A DNA stretch of 51,518 nt from Chryseolinea sp. (GTDB lineage Bacteria > Bacteroidota > Bacteroidia > Cytophagales > Cyclobacteriaceae), in assembly GCA_025923195.1 (NCBI GenBank), contig JAICGJ010000016.1, positions 1 through 51,518 on the forward strand, read 5' to 3'. Shown one piece after another: positions 19,062-26,959 of this stretch. Both the position numbers and the translations under genes were made by a program. The notes under the pieces were generated by a model. The model was not told the origin of the DNA. It searched no databases and was given only the letters and a program-made list of their open reading frames with translations. Each line of letters starts with the position of its first letter. The first letter of the stretch is position 1.

Positions 19062-19729
19062 TTGAGGGTATTATCGATAGGTGGGAAAACGATTCGGGTA
19101 TGCGGCCTTATTGATCTAAAGTTGATGAGACCGTTATATTTTGCTACCTGGACATATAGCGATGCATCCCCGTATATTTTGTATGCCATGAGCGGCAATG
19201 TGTCGCCTTCTTTCACATATCGTACGTGGGTGAGGTCCGGAGAATTTTTGCCTTGCTCTGCCGATCGTCTTTTTTCATCGACGACCTGCATAAAGGTAGC
19301 ATGCACCGTTGCCCGCAGAGGTGTTCCATCAGGTTTAAAAAGAGTGTAATCGATCTTGAGATCCTTCAGTACGCAGTTAAATGCCAGATCTCCCCATATC
19401 AGCTTTAAGAAATTAGGGCGATGAATATCTCCCTCAATTTTATAAACTGTCTTTTTGAATTCTTCAATTCCCGACTGAATATTTTTTGAACCTTGTATCA
19501 CACCGGTTCCATCAAAAAGAAATTCAAATTGAAGTTCTTCTGGGGGGGTTCGGTTGAAGGGTGGATTGTTGCCCTGTGTTCCCTGCTCCTGTTCCTTGTT
19601 ATACTCGATGACTATAGACCGGGTATACTTATCGGGATTTACCGGCACAGAGATGGACTGATCTTTTTGCTGAAATCGATCATCCTTATAGGAGATAATT
19701 TGAAGCTTGCTGAGATTTCCTTCCGCCAT
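19058..19729 (-). CDS. LysM-type tube/baseplate adaptor (Afp7-like)
   Basis: A 223-aa protein from the ATG at 19729, one base after the DUF5908 stop. The C-terminus has a LysM-like motif: VKEGDTLPLMAYKIYGDA, then VQVAKYNGL and TRIVFPP. The N-terminal part (VPVNPDKYTRSI, FEFLFDGTG) matches contractile-tail LysM adaptors such as gp53/Afp7. It should join the inner tube or spike to the baseplate. An in-frame TTG at 19753 is less likely. Confidence 0.92.
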   Translation of the reverse strand: MAEGNLSKLQIISYKDDRFQQKDQSISVPVNPDKYTRSIVIEYNKEQEQGTQGNNPPFNRTPPEELQFEFLFDGTGVIQGSKNIQSGIEEFKKTVYKIEGDIHRPNFLKLIWGDLAFNCVLKDLKIDYTLFKPDGTPLRATVHATFMQVVDEKRRSAEQGKNSPDLTHVRYVKEGDTLPLMAYKIYGDASLYVQVAKYNGLINFRSIRPHTRIVFPPIDNTLK

Positions 19730-19730
19730 A

Positions 19731-19913
19731 TTATCGCTCGTTTTTGGCAGCAAGAATTTCCATAACCTGTTCCACGCATCGGCTAATGATCATTTCATCT
19801 TTCGATGAATCAGTTTTTGACGATGCCGAGGGCGTCGCTGGCTTGTCATTAGTCTTTTCAGATTCGTCGCTGACCGTCGCACGAATGATAAGTTCTTTAA
19901 TTTCGATTGGCAT
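19731..19913 (-). CDS. DUF5908 family small eCIS protein
   Basis: A 60-aa protein beginning MPIEIKELIIRATV, the hallmark start of DUF5908 proteins, followed by a Ser/Thr/Lys/Asp-rich linker and a C-terminal amphipathic helix (IISRCVEQVMEILA). Such small proteins recur at this place in Bacteroidota eCIS operons, between tube and LysM genes (Afp6-like position). The exact role is unknown. Confidence 0.88.
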   Translation of the reverse strand: MPIEIKELIIRATVSDESEKTNDKPATPSASSKTDSSKDEMIISRCVEQVMEILAAKNER

Positions 19914-19922
19914 ACAGCTGCA

Positions 19923-20366
19923 TCACAGATTCTTGACAGTAAAATAATGATAGTTAAGTTCAATGCTCTCGATGAGCAGTTCGTTGCTCTCCGCATTAAA
20001 TCCTGAAAATGACCATTTCACCGGGTAGGCATGCACAACACTCCAGGAGCATAGCTCATTATGTTCTTCATTCAAAAGGCTGACCAAAAGGTTTTGTGGT
20101 TCAAAGTTCAAATTCTCCACCGCTTCCTTGCACCATTTGGTAATCTTTGAATTTTTGATAATTCCTCGTTTGAGCACCAGACTTTCGTACGAGGTTTTCT
20201 TCGGCAGCTTATGCGTAAATCGATTTTCACCGCCTTCACTTACCTCATCGGTGTTAACCGTAACGGCCAGGCCTGTTACTTCTTGAAATCGCGTATCCGT
20301 CTCCTCCGAAAAGTTTTCAAATTTCACCAGGAAATGAAATCCTGGTGGCGGATAATAGTTAGCCAT
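19923..20366 (-). CDS. Inner tube protein (gp19 family), second copy, Afp5-like
   Basis: A 147-aa protein with the tail-tube signature: PPGFHFLVKFENF, then RFQEVTGLAVTV, LVLKRGI and WCKEAVENL, ending IESIELNYHYF. It is homologous to the upstream tube protein (PKFHFQVEWG, ITLKRGS). In Afp/PVC particles a second tube paralog forms the layer contacting the baseplate. Its start overlaps the end of the first tube gene by eight bases. Confidence 0.93.
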   Translation of the reverse strand: MANYYPPPGFHFLVKFENFSEETDTRFQEVTGLAVTVNTDEVSEGGENRFTHKLPKKTSYESLVLKRGIIKNSKITKWCKEAVENLNFEPQNLLVSLLNEEHNELCSWSVVHAYPVKWSFSGFNAESNELLIESIELNYHYFTVKNL

Positions 20367-20793
20367 TTTCTATTGTTAATCCCTCATGCACAATCTCCAT
20401 CGTCTCAATCGCAATACTGTTATCATCCGACTTTAGATCCGTAGGCTGGATTTTGGAGGGCCATGCGTTTTTCACCTTCCAGGTTATTACAGGTGTATGT
20501 TCCTCGTTAAGCAGACTTATTGTAATATCACGCCTTTCAACCGTCTCTAACTTGTTTGAAACCCACCACTTGTAAAAGTCATTATCCTTTTTAAAGGATC
20601 CCCTTTTCAAAGTGATATTGCTGAACTTGGTTAGTCCTGGCATCTTTAATTTTGAATATTCCTTGCTAGAACCATCGCGGTATTCTATAACTTCCCGCTC
20701 AACATCGAGTCCGCTTACTTCCGTGAAACCGATTTTAGATCCTCCCCACTCAACCTGGAAATGAAATTTTGGAATTGGATATTCGTTAGCCAT
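20359..20793 (-). CDS. Inner tube protein (gp19 family), main copy, Afp1-like
   Basis: A 144-aa protein with the T4 gp19-like tube fold: PIPKFHFQVEWG, IGFTEVSGLDVE, the charged loop YRDGSSKEYSKLKMPG, FSNITLKRGSFK and WKVKNAWPSKI. It sits right after the sheath gene (36-base gap), the usual position of the major tube subunit. It should polymerise into the hexameric-ring tube inside the sheath. Confidence 0.95.
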   Translation of the reverse strand: MANEYPIPKFHFQVEWGGSKIGFTEVSGLDVEREVIEYRDGSSKEYSKLKMPGLTKFSNITLKRGSFKKDNDFYKWWVSNKLETVERRDITISLLNEEHTPVITWKVKNAWPSKIQPTDLKSDDNSIAIETMEIVHEGLTIENG

Positions 20794-20829
20794 AATATTT
20801 TAAATTTGATTATAAATTTTTTTAGCAGC

Positions 20830-22173
20830 TTATGATTCCTGCATCTTTTGTGAGAATCTCAGAACAATAAACTCAGCAGGCCTGACAACGGCCAGTCCTA
20901 TTTCGACATTCATGATTCCATTCAACAGATCATCACGAGTGATGGTGACGTCCAGACCAACCTTTACAAAAAAAGCATCTTGTGGTATTGCGCCAGCCAA
21001 GGCCCCCTGCCGCCATAAATTGCTAAGAAAGTTTTCGATCATAGTGCTTACTCTCATCCAAGTGTTGGCGTCGTTGGGCTCGAATACAAATTGTTGCGCA
21101 GCTTTTTTTACTGATTCCTCAACAAAATTGTAAAACCTTCGAACATTAACATACCTCCATTCGTTGTCATTGCCGGCCAAGGTCCGAGCACCCCATACCA
21201 TTACACCCTGGCCTGTGAAGCCGCGTAAGGCGTTAATCGATTTTCCTCCTTCGGTGTGGATATTGAGTTCTGCTTGCTCATCGTGTGAGATTTTTTCAAC
21301 GCAACTACTTACAAAGTTCAGGCTCACGTTGGCGGGAGCTTTCCAAACGCCGCGGGTAGAGTCAACGGTACAGTATACGCCGGCGATCGCTGCACTGGGG
21401 GGTAGTACGAGCGTTTGTTCCTTTATATATTTGATCATATTCTGTCGCTCAATATGGCCTGATCCAATGCTGGAGGCCCTCAAGCTCCTTGGTGTTGGAT
21501 CGTCGCTATCAGGTGCACCTCCAGTTGCTTGTTTGAATACAATGTCTTCGTCATTCACCAACGCATACTTGCTTATCGTTGTGTTCAGGTATGGATAATA
21601 AGCTGCGCCGTATCGGAGGTTGTTCATACCGATACCGTTTCGAAAATCCTCGATCGCATTTTCGGACTCCGGTACATCCAAAATAACAAAGCGGTCCATC
21701 AGGTTTGCAGCTTGTGCCAATGCAGCTTGATATACATCCATACAGTTCTGAAAACCAAGTTCAGTTGCTTCCGGCATAACGATAAGCGTAGGCTCATCCT
21801 CTTTTGCAAGCACCTCTAGAGCCTCCAAAAAATCCTCTTTGGAAGGATTCTCGGGTCTTTTACCCAACGAGATAACATAGCATTTGCCTCCACCGTTACC
21901 GAAGTACAACTGCATATGATAATAGAGCTGGTTCTTCGAAAAGTCTTCTTCTATTTTCTTTTCATTTACAACGAAAGTAAGCTCCCATTTTTCCAACGAG
22001 AACAACTCTTCGAACTCAAGTAATGATCTAATTTTAACAGCTTTCTTTGTGAGATCATCCTTATCGGTATAACCAATGAATGCGGGAACGGCCGTGTCGA
22101 CGGCGGCAATGGCTGGAGGGAAGAATGTAATTTCTTCAATGTAAACTCCGGGGGTTTTTTTTGTCGCGAGCAT
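20830..22173 (-). CDS. Contractile sheath protein (Afp2/3/4-like)
   Basis: A 447-aa protein. Its N-terminus KKTPGVYIEEITFFPP followed by VDTAVPAFIGYT is the standard sheath start. The C-terminal region carries WGARTLAG, YVNVRRFYNFVEESVKKA, FEPNDANTW and NVEIGLAVVRPAEFIVLRF, the sheath subtilisin-like and handshake region. Only one sheath gene is present, whereas Afp and PVC loci carry three. An insertion domain lies in the middle. A 120-base leader with a hairpin precedes it. Confidence 0.96.
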   Translation of the reverse strand: MLATKKTPGVYIEEITFFPPAIAAVDTAVPAFIGYTDKDDLTKKAVKIRSLLEFEELFSLEKWELTFVVNEKKIEEDFSKNQLYYHMQLYFGNGGGKCYVISLGKRPENPSKEDFLEALEVLAKEDEPTLIVMPEATELGFQNCMDVYQAALAQAANLMDRFVILDVPESENAIEDFRNGIGMNNLRYGAAYYPYLNTTISKYALVNDEDIVFKQATGGAPDSDDPTPRSLRASSIGSGHIERQNMIKYIKEQTLVLPPSAAIAGVYCTVDSTRGVWKAPANVSLNFVSSCVEKISHDEQAELNIHTEGGKSINALRGFTGQGVMVWGARTLAGNDNEWRYVNVRRFYNFVEESVKKAAQQFVFEPNDANTWMRVSTMIENFLSNLWRQGALAGAIPQDAFFVKVGLDVTITRDDLLNGIMNVEIGLAVVRPAEFIVLRFSQKMQES

Positions 22174-22269
22174 AAATAGAAACTTATTAGGTGGAAAGAA
22201 AGGAGTGCCGTAAAGTTTATCTTTTCCTTTAAGACAGTTTTTAAATAATGACAGATAAAGACCGATTCC

Positions 22270-22285
22270 AATTGCTTTCGCAATT
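22270..22285 (-). promoter_or_regulatory. Small RNA hairpin with GAAA tetraloop between cap and sheath genes
   Basis: On the minus-strand transcript this reads AAUUGC-GAAA-GCAAUU, a perfect 6-bp stem with a GNRA tetraloop, nine bases after the upstream stop codon. There is no U-run, so it does not look like a full terminator. It could stabilise a processed 3' or 5' end and help set the higher level of sheath and tube mRNA. Confidence 0.35.
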
Positions 22286-22293
22286 CTATCCTA

Positions 22294-22887
22294 TCATTGA
22301 TCACTTATATCGTAGTGCACATTAACAGTCTTGATGGCGGGTACATCTTGCACCTGTTTTGCATCAAAGAATTTTAACAACCTGACTTTATAAATGATTG
22401 ATGGAAATTGTTTGCTACCCAAATTGCTCCACATATCAAACACGTCTTGAAAATTGGTATCGTGCAACTCAACGGTAATCCTAAAAGACGCCTTCTCACC
22501 TGTAGGAGAATCTGGGATGTCTCCCGTAAAAACCTTATTATATTGAAAGAACGTTATTGTGTCAGAAAGTAATTGAAGCGCTTCTCGATAATTTTTTTTT
22601 GTTACCGCTACAAGCAAATACAGGTTCAAATAGACTGCGGGATGATGCATTTCTATTTCGTTTGACGGCTTCTTGTTGTAGATCCCGGAATTCTTGAGAC
22701 TTGTCTCTTCCTCAACCTTCAACAAGGTGAGTATAATTTTATTGTGAAGATCATTTTTTTCATCATTGATGTTCGCAATATTATTTAACTGCACAATCTC
22801 GTTGGTTCCGTTAATGGTTGCTCCCCACTTCTCGTACATGTTGGAATTCAGCTGATCTGCAATTGCATTTAGAGAGGGATAGATCAT
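22294..22887 (-). CDS. DUF4255/Pvc16-like tail terminator or cap protein
   Basis: A 197-aa protein beginning MIYPSLNAIADQLNSNM. It has VQLNNIAN, HHPAVYLNLYLLVAVT and YREALQLLSDTITFFQYNKV, and a late FDMWSNLGSKQFPSIIYKVR segment. These are conserved marks of the DUF4255 (Pvc16 N-terminal) family, which caps the sheath-tube end in eCIS. It is the first gene of the operon, as is common in Bacteroidota loci. The start at 22887 is preceded by ~490 bp without a same-strand gene, where the operon promoter should lie. Confidence 0.93.
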   Translation of the reverse strand: MIYPSLNAIADQLNSNMYEKWGATINGTNEIVQLNNIANINDEKNDLHNKIILTLLKVEEETSLKNSGIYNKKPSNEIEMHHPAVYLNLYLLVAVTKKNYREALQLLSDTITFFQYNKVFTGDIPDSPTGEKASFRITVELHDTNFQDVFDMWSNLGSKQFPSIIYKVRLLKFFDAKQVQDVPAIKTVNVHYDISDQ

Positions 22888-23030
22888 AGCAATAGATTTT
22901 TACCTGAGTAGTAACTATCAGCTAGCTTTTTGGAAGCATGACGAATGTAGGAAAAAATAAGCTATCATAATTTATTATTGTCATGAAATTTTTGATGATT
23001 TTTTCTGAAAAAGATTCGTGGAAAAAAATG

Positions 23031-23062
23031 AAAAAAAACTTCCCTGACATCGGGGATTTTTT
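23031..23062 (-). terminator. Weak hairpin flanked by A- and T-runs upstream of the eCIS operon
   Basis: TCCC and GGGA arms around an 8-base loop are flanked by an A-run on one side and a T-run on the other, so it could end transcripts in either direction. It would insulate the eCIS promoter from the minus-strand gene at 23382-23864. The stem is short, so the call is weak. The rest of 22888-23381 holds two tiny plus-strand ORFs and no other structure I can support. Confidence 0.3.
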
Positions 23063-23220
23063 GCCACTTTTTCAACCAAATCAAAAACTCCCGCAATCCT
23101 TATTCAATATTTATGAACGATTCTCCGGAAAGTAACCCAACGCTACCCGAAATTAATTTTGTCAAGACCTCTACCGACGTTAGACCGCCAGTTGTATCAA
23201 TTCTCAGCTAAAATCATCCC

Positions 23221-23352
23221 ATGGAATATGAATCCTTGCAGCATGAACTAGCCCTGGCGTTAATGTTCGGGGTTATACTTCTTGTCCTCAAATCGGTCAA
23301 AATTCTCCTTGCCCTGACAGTCGGCTGGGATTTGAAGCATCAGAACAAATAG
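23221..23352 (+). CDS. Possible 43-aa single-span membrane peptide
   Basis: The ATG at 23221 opens a 43-codon frame with an acidic N-terminus (MEYESLQHE), a hydrophobic span (about residues 10-34) and a polar end (WDLKHQNK). A 32-codon frame (23113-23211) ending nine bases upstream (starts MNDSPESNP, ends VSILS) could form a bicistron with it. Both are too short for confidence. The composition is membrane-like and the two frames are close and in the same direction. They lie opposite the eCIS operon direction. Confidence 0.3.
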   Translation: MEYESLQHELALALMFGVILLVLKSVKILLALTVGWDLKHQNK

Positions 23353-23381
23353 TAAGTTTTGAAAGCGCAAGGATCGCGGAT

Positions 23382-23864
23382 CTAGGCAATAGCCATTAAT
23401 GCAAGAAGTGGCTTGCTGGGATTCTCATCGTATTTTAGTCCCAGCGCCGTTAGCTCAATTTGGAGCGTTCCTGCCTGAGAGAAAATGGTCACCAAACCGA
23501 GCATTTGCAATTGATAAATAATGTCGAGGGTCATGGCATAGTCTTCTATCCTGGCTTGGTATAATTCTGCAAGACTCTTAATCCCGCCTCCATTGGCAAG
23601 CACAGCTATTATGCTCTTTAGTTTGGCGTGTACAAAGGTGGGATTGACTTCCTCTATCCCCTCCACCGTTATTCTGCAGGTTACAAGATTATTTTGGTGA
23701 ACCCAATGTTCTCGGATCCACTTCTTCTCCAGCAGGTATTCACTAACCGCAATTGGATCTGCTTTGTATTGGTTTGTTACTCCATTGATAGAGTACAATA
23801 TAGCCGGGGCTTTTTGATACTGGTGAAACAGATAACGCAGCACAGCTTTTGCAACCCTTTCCAT
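23382..23864 (-). CDS. Unrecognised protein with possible tandem winged-helix folds
   Basis: A 160-aa soluble protein. Two segments look like winged helices: residues ~30-72 (VSEYLLEKKWI followed by a wing-like CRITVEGIEEV) and ~95-145 (a helical pair, then MLGLVTIFSQAG and LQIELTALGLKY). No enzyme motif or membrane segment is present. It lies ~490 bp upstream of the eCIS operon in the same direction and could be its regulator, but the fold and role are inference. Confidence 0.65.
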   Translation of the reverse strand: MERVAKAVLRYLFHQYQKAPAILYSINGVTNQYKADPIAVSEYLLEKKWIREHWVHQNNLVTCRITVEGIEEVNPTFVHAKLKSIIAVLANGGGIKSLAELYQARIEDYAMTLDIIYQLQMLGLVTIFSQAGTLQIELTALGLKYDENPSKPLLALMAIA

Positions 23865-23984
23865 AGATTCATAAATTCAAGGTCGTATTCAAGTTAAGCA
23901 TTTTGGGCTTGACCTCCTGAAACAACTTAAAAAAGCGTTTTACTTCTGAGTTTTCATATCTTTATATTGTTCAATGCAAGGTTC

Positions 23985-25157
23985 ATGGAGCTTCATAGGA
24001 TATCTATTCTCGTCGTACTGATGTTTTCATGCTCCGTTTCATCAGCCCAGTTTATCGATAATTTTGATGGTACGGGCACTCCTAAAGGCTGGGTGTTCTT
24101 CACCGGCGATGGTTCAGCGAAGATCGACTTCAAACAGGAAGGTGGTATTGCATCTTTATACGTGGACGCCACCAGCGACAAGCTGGGTATCTGGTGGGCG
24201 CTGACCCGCCACAGAATAACGGGGCTAGATATGAAAAAACTTATTAGACCAGAGTATGAATTAAGAGTGGAAACGCGCATTCGCGTAAGTCACGCGCCTC
24301 GAAGGGTGAATCTTCATTTTAACCATCAACGCACAACGGATTTTCACTCACACCTTATGGAATTTGATATTCCCGATACTGTGAACTGGCACACGATCAG
24401 CATGACGACCCGTGATTTTGAAACACAACTGGGAGATTCCATCAATTCCCACCTCGCGCTCATGGATTGGGGGTTGGGAAAATACAGGATTGATTTCGAT
24501 TACTTTAAAGTCGATGTGGTTAACAGGAATACTGTTGGGAAAGATCAGGGTAACCCGTTGCCTTATCATCCTCCTCTTGCGGATCCCTCAACTTTCCAGC
24601 AGAAGATTGATGTGGCCCATGACGCGACAATCAATACGCAATTTCCTGACCGTAATTTCAATAACTGGCAGGTGCGCGGCGCCGGGGGTGAAAGCGTAAA
24701 TGTACTTACCGTGAACAACACACAAATGGTTATTTTGCGGTGGGATGCCAGTGACTTGAAGAGTAAAAAAGTGACACGGGCTGGGTTGTTGGAGTTGAGT
24801 CCATATGCCGTCCAACGGTCTCCGGATTTTAATAAGGACTTCGGGATGGTGCGAATTGCCGAGATTGTGGGAGGCGACCCGATGTGGGATGAAAAAACAG
24901 TCACGTTCGACAAACTGAAAGGCACTCAACCTATCGAACAGGTAATCAACACCCAAATGATTATCGATGACAGCGTGACCTGGAACAAAGATGGAAAAGT
25001 ACTCTTCACGATATCGCAACCCGTCTTGCAACGACTGGTCGATGGTAAAACACACGGCCTTGCCATCAAGCCCTTGGGTGCAGTGAATGCTTCATTCTAT
25101 TCGAAGGAAAGTGGCGATCCACTGCGCAAGGCAAGGCTGTATTTGGATGTGGAGTAA
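23985..25157 (+). CDS. Secreted protein with jelly-roll and DNRLRE-like carbohydrate-binding regions
   Basis: I start at the ATG at 23985, which gives a clean signal peptide (MELHRISILVVLMFSCSVSS then AQ cleavage). The first half (~25-200) looks like a jelly-roll or concanavalin-like domain (FIDNFDGTGTPKGW, WHTISMTTRDFE, YRIDFDYFKVDV). The second half (~225-390) fits DNRLRE/CBM96-type domains: VAHDATINTQFPDRNFNNW, VILRWDASDL, GLLELSPYAV and ARLYLDVE. No catalytic motif is apparent. A role in binding extracellular polysaccharide is likely. The frame's TTG at 23967 is an inferior start. Confidence 0.75.
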   Translation: MELHRISILVVLMFSCSVSSAQFIDNFDGTGTPKGWVFFTGDGSAKIDFKQEGGIASLYVDATSDKLGIWWALTRHRITGLDMKKLIRPEYELRVETRIRVSHAPRRVNLHFNHQRTTDFHSHLMEFDIPDTVNWHTISMTTRDFETQLGDSINSHLALMDWGLGKYRIDFDYFKVDVVNRNTVGKDQGNPLPYHPPLADPSTFQQKIDVAHDATINTQFPDRNFNNWQVRGAGGESVNVLTVNNTQMVILRWDASDLKSKKVTRAGLLELSPYAVQRSPDFNKDFGMVRIAEIVGGDPMWDEKTVTFDKLKGTQPIEQVINTQMIIDDSVTWNKDGKVLFTISQPVLQRLVDGKTHGLAIKPLGAVNASFYSKESGDPLRKARLYLDVE

Positions 25158-25194
25158 AATGCAAGACAAGATTGTCTAGCTACATCGTCATAAG

Positions 25195-26187
25195 CTAATT
25201 GACAACATTTCGAATTTCTGTTCTTTGAATGGCCCGAATGCACGCCTGGATTCCCTTGACACGAATTTCCTCCAGTCCCTCTTCGCTGTAAAATGCCGAA
25301 TGGGGGTTGATCAATACTTTGTGGAAGGCAGGATGCGATGGATTTCTCCAGGCGTCCACTAACACGTCTCCGAGGGGTGGTTCCAGGCCAAGGACGTCGA
25401 ACGCCGCGCCCGACAGCCTGCCCGTTTCGATGGCAGTGGGAATAGCTGATGTGTCGACGACGTTCCCCCTGGAAGTGTTAATGAGATATGACCCCATGGG
25501 CAGATTTTTCAAGCTTTCTCTGTTAATTAAATGATGCGTTTCACGAGTCAGCGGACAATGCAACGTTAGAATTTCGACTTTCGTCAGTAGCTCGCTAAGA
25601 TCATAACATCGTCCGATACCCAAAGCCTTATCAAAACCGTCGGGCTTGTAGGGATCATAAAAAATTACATTCATTCCGAATGATTTTGCCCTTAGAGCAG
25701 TAGCTGTACCGATGCGTCCCAGTCCAATAATTCCCAGAATTTTGTTCCTTAGACGGCTAAGTGGTTTAGCCTGCAAGTAGCTCCAGTCGCCAATGTTATT
25801 TTGCAAACGGGAATTCAGCAGAGAAATGCCCCGGGTGAGTGCGAGCATCATACCAATGGCAGTATCCGCTACATCTTCAGAACCATAATCAGGAATGTTG
25901 GCGACTGGTATACCACAACTTCGTGCAAATGTCAGATCCACATTGTCAATGCCAACGCCTGCCCTGAGTATAAGCTTGCATTGCTTCAGCCTTTGGATAC
26001 TGTCTTTTCCCAGAGATATGCAATGATACAAGATGATTGCGTCCGCATCCTCGATTTTGCCCACGAGCTCGGTTTCGTTGACTGCATTTAAGGCAACAAT
26101 TTCTGCGAAGTCACCCAGTATATTCTTTTCAATTTTCAGCTCATCTGCAATGAAGTCGGCAATAATGATTTTTGGCTTTCTGGGCAT
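25195..26187 (-). CDS. D-2-hydroxyacid dehydrogenase (CtBP/PGDH-like)
   Basis: A 330-aa NAD-dependent dehydrogenase. The Rossmann motif GLGRIG is at 155-160, and the catalytic triad is Arg240 (NTSRGNVVD), Glu269 (LGLEPP) and His296 (INPHSAF). RAGVGIDNVD at 75-84 is the substrate-domain hinge motif. It should interconvert a 2-oxoacid and D-2-hydroxyacid; the substrate is unknown. The open frame extends far upstream through the neighbouring gene, but the ATG at 26187 gives the canonical N-terminus MPRKPKIIIAD. It is convergent with the secreted protein and follows the Cys-rich gene by 97 bases. Confidence 0.92.
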   Translation of the reverse strand: MPRKPKIIIADFIADELKIEKNILGDFAEIVALNAVNETELVGKIEDADAIILYHCISLGKDSIQRLKQCKLILRAGVGIDNVDLTFARSCGIPVANIPDYGSEDVADTAIGMMLALTRGISLLNSRLQNNIGDWSYLQAKPLSRLRNKILGIIGLGRIGTATALRAKSFGMNVIFYDPYKPDGFDKALGIGRCYDLSELLTKVEILTLHCPLTRETHHLINRESLKNLPMGSYLINTSRGNVVDTSAIPTAIETGRLSGAAFDVLGLEPPLGDVLVDAWRNPSHPAFHKVLINPHSAFYSEEGLEEIRVKGIQACIRAIQRTEIRNVVN

Positions 26188-26284
26188 GATTGAAGAGTCA
26201 GGGCAAAATAGCAAAACAACCTGCACCTCACCAAATGTAGAGGCCTTGCACCTGCTGGTTTTAAGTGGCGATAAGTTTTTAGTA

Positions 26285-26959
26285 TTAGCGCTGCTCCTTG
26301 CATGCAGCTTCAAGCAGGCGCTTGGCGCGTTCCGGGTTGTAAACGCCGCATGGGCATAAACGCATGAGCGTAGTAACGGCCTGCTCCGTTGTTCTTCTTC
26401 CCTCGCGTACCATATCGAGCATTTTTCTTGCCATGTTAAATGATACCATCCCATGTCCGCACATCGTGGATAACCCCAACACCTGGGAATTGGGCAGGTG
26501 ATCGTGCGGATCGTTGAAGGCCAAAGCATATTCGACACTATGGCGCTTGATGCCACAAGTTTCGGCGGCGCGTTTTGCGTTTTCAACAGAGGTGCTCATA
26601 TTGACCGATATGCCAAAGTCTGCAGCAATAACCTCCTTCAAACAAGCATGAGCCTGCTCTTCAGATGCAAATACAGCGGAAACCGTCCCTGGTTTATTCA
26701 CCCCATCAATGACTTTTTCCCAATCAGGTGTCGCATCACGCTTCCAATGTGCTGTAGGATGCAGGCCTTTCTCTGGGGCGAGGCTGCCTCGATTACCGTT
26801 GCCCATGTTGGATGGGTTGTATTTCGCGCATATGCGAAGAAATTGTTTGAGTTTCGGGATACAATCTTCGTCGTTCTTCCCTTTTGACGGAATTGCAAAG
26901 ATTATATAATCATCCTTGAAACTCTCAGCGTGACCATATCGGTGAAGGGTATTGGTCAT
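26285..26959 (-). CDS. Cys-rich protein coupled to a ferredoxin-like gene, family not recognised
   Basis: A 224-aa soluble protein with eight cysteines. The C-terminal region reads STMCGHGMVSFNMARKML (Cys167) and later LCPCGVYNPERAKRLLEAA (Cys202, Cys204). That spacing loosely recalls the helical [2Fe-2S] domain of molybdenum hydroxylase small subunits, with fewer cysteines, so metal or cluster binding is possible. The N-terminal part has HPTAHW and DWEKVIDGVNKPG. Its ATG overlaps the ferredoxin-like stop by four bases (ATGA), so the two are almost certainly co-translated and may form a complex. Substrate unknown. Confidence 0.7.
   Translation of the reverse strand: MTNTLHRYGHAESFKDDYIIFAIPSKGKNDEDCIPKLKQFLRICAKYNPSNMGNGNRGSLAPEKGLHPTAHWKRDATPDWEKVIDGVNKPGTVSAVFASEEQAHACLKEVIAADFGISVNMSTSVENAKRAAETCGIKRHSVEYALAFNDPHDHLPNSQVLGLSTMCGHGMVSFNMARKMLDMVREGRRTTEQAVTTLMRLCPCGVYNPERAKRLLEAACKEQR

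Noticed and set aside
3799-22887. Prophage or type VI secretion system as the identity of the tail cluster
   Set aside because: No capsid, portal, terminase, integrase or TssJLM membrane genes; DUF4157, DUF5908, DUF4255 and the AAA+ ATPase mark an eCIS.
25157-25194. Terminator between convergent genes (AGACAA/TTGTCT)
   Set aside because: Only a two-base loop and no T-run; not a credible terminator.
25195-26586. Long frame extending the D-2-hydroxyacid dehydrogenase upstream by 133 residues
   Set aside because: The extra part overlaps the Cys-rich gene in another frame and has no dehydrogenase similarity; the ATG at 26187 gives a canonical N-terminus.
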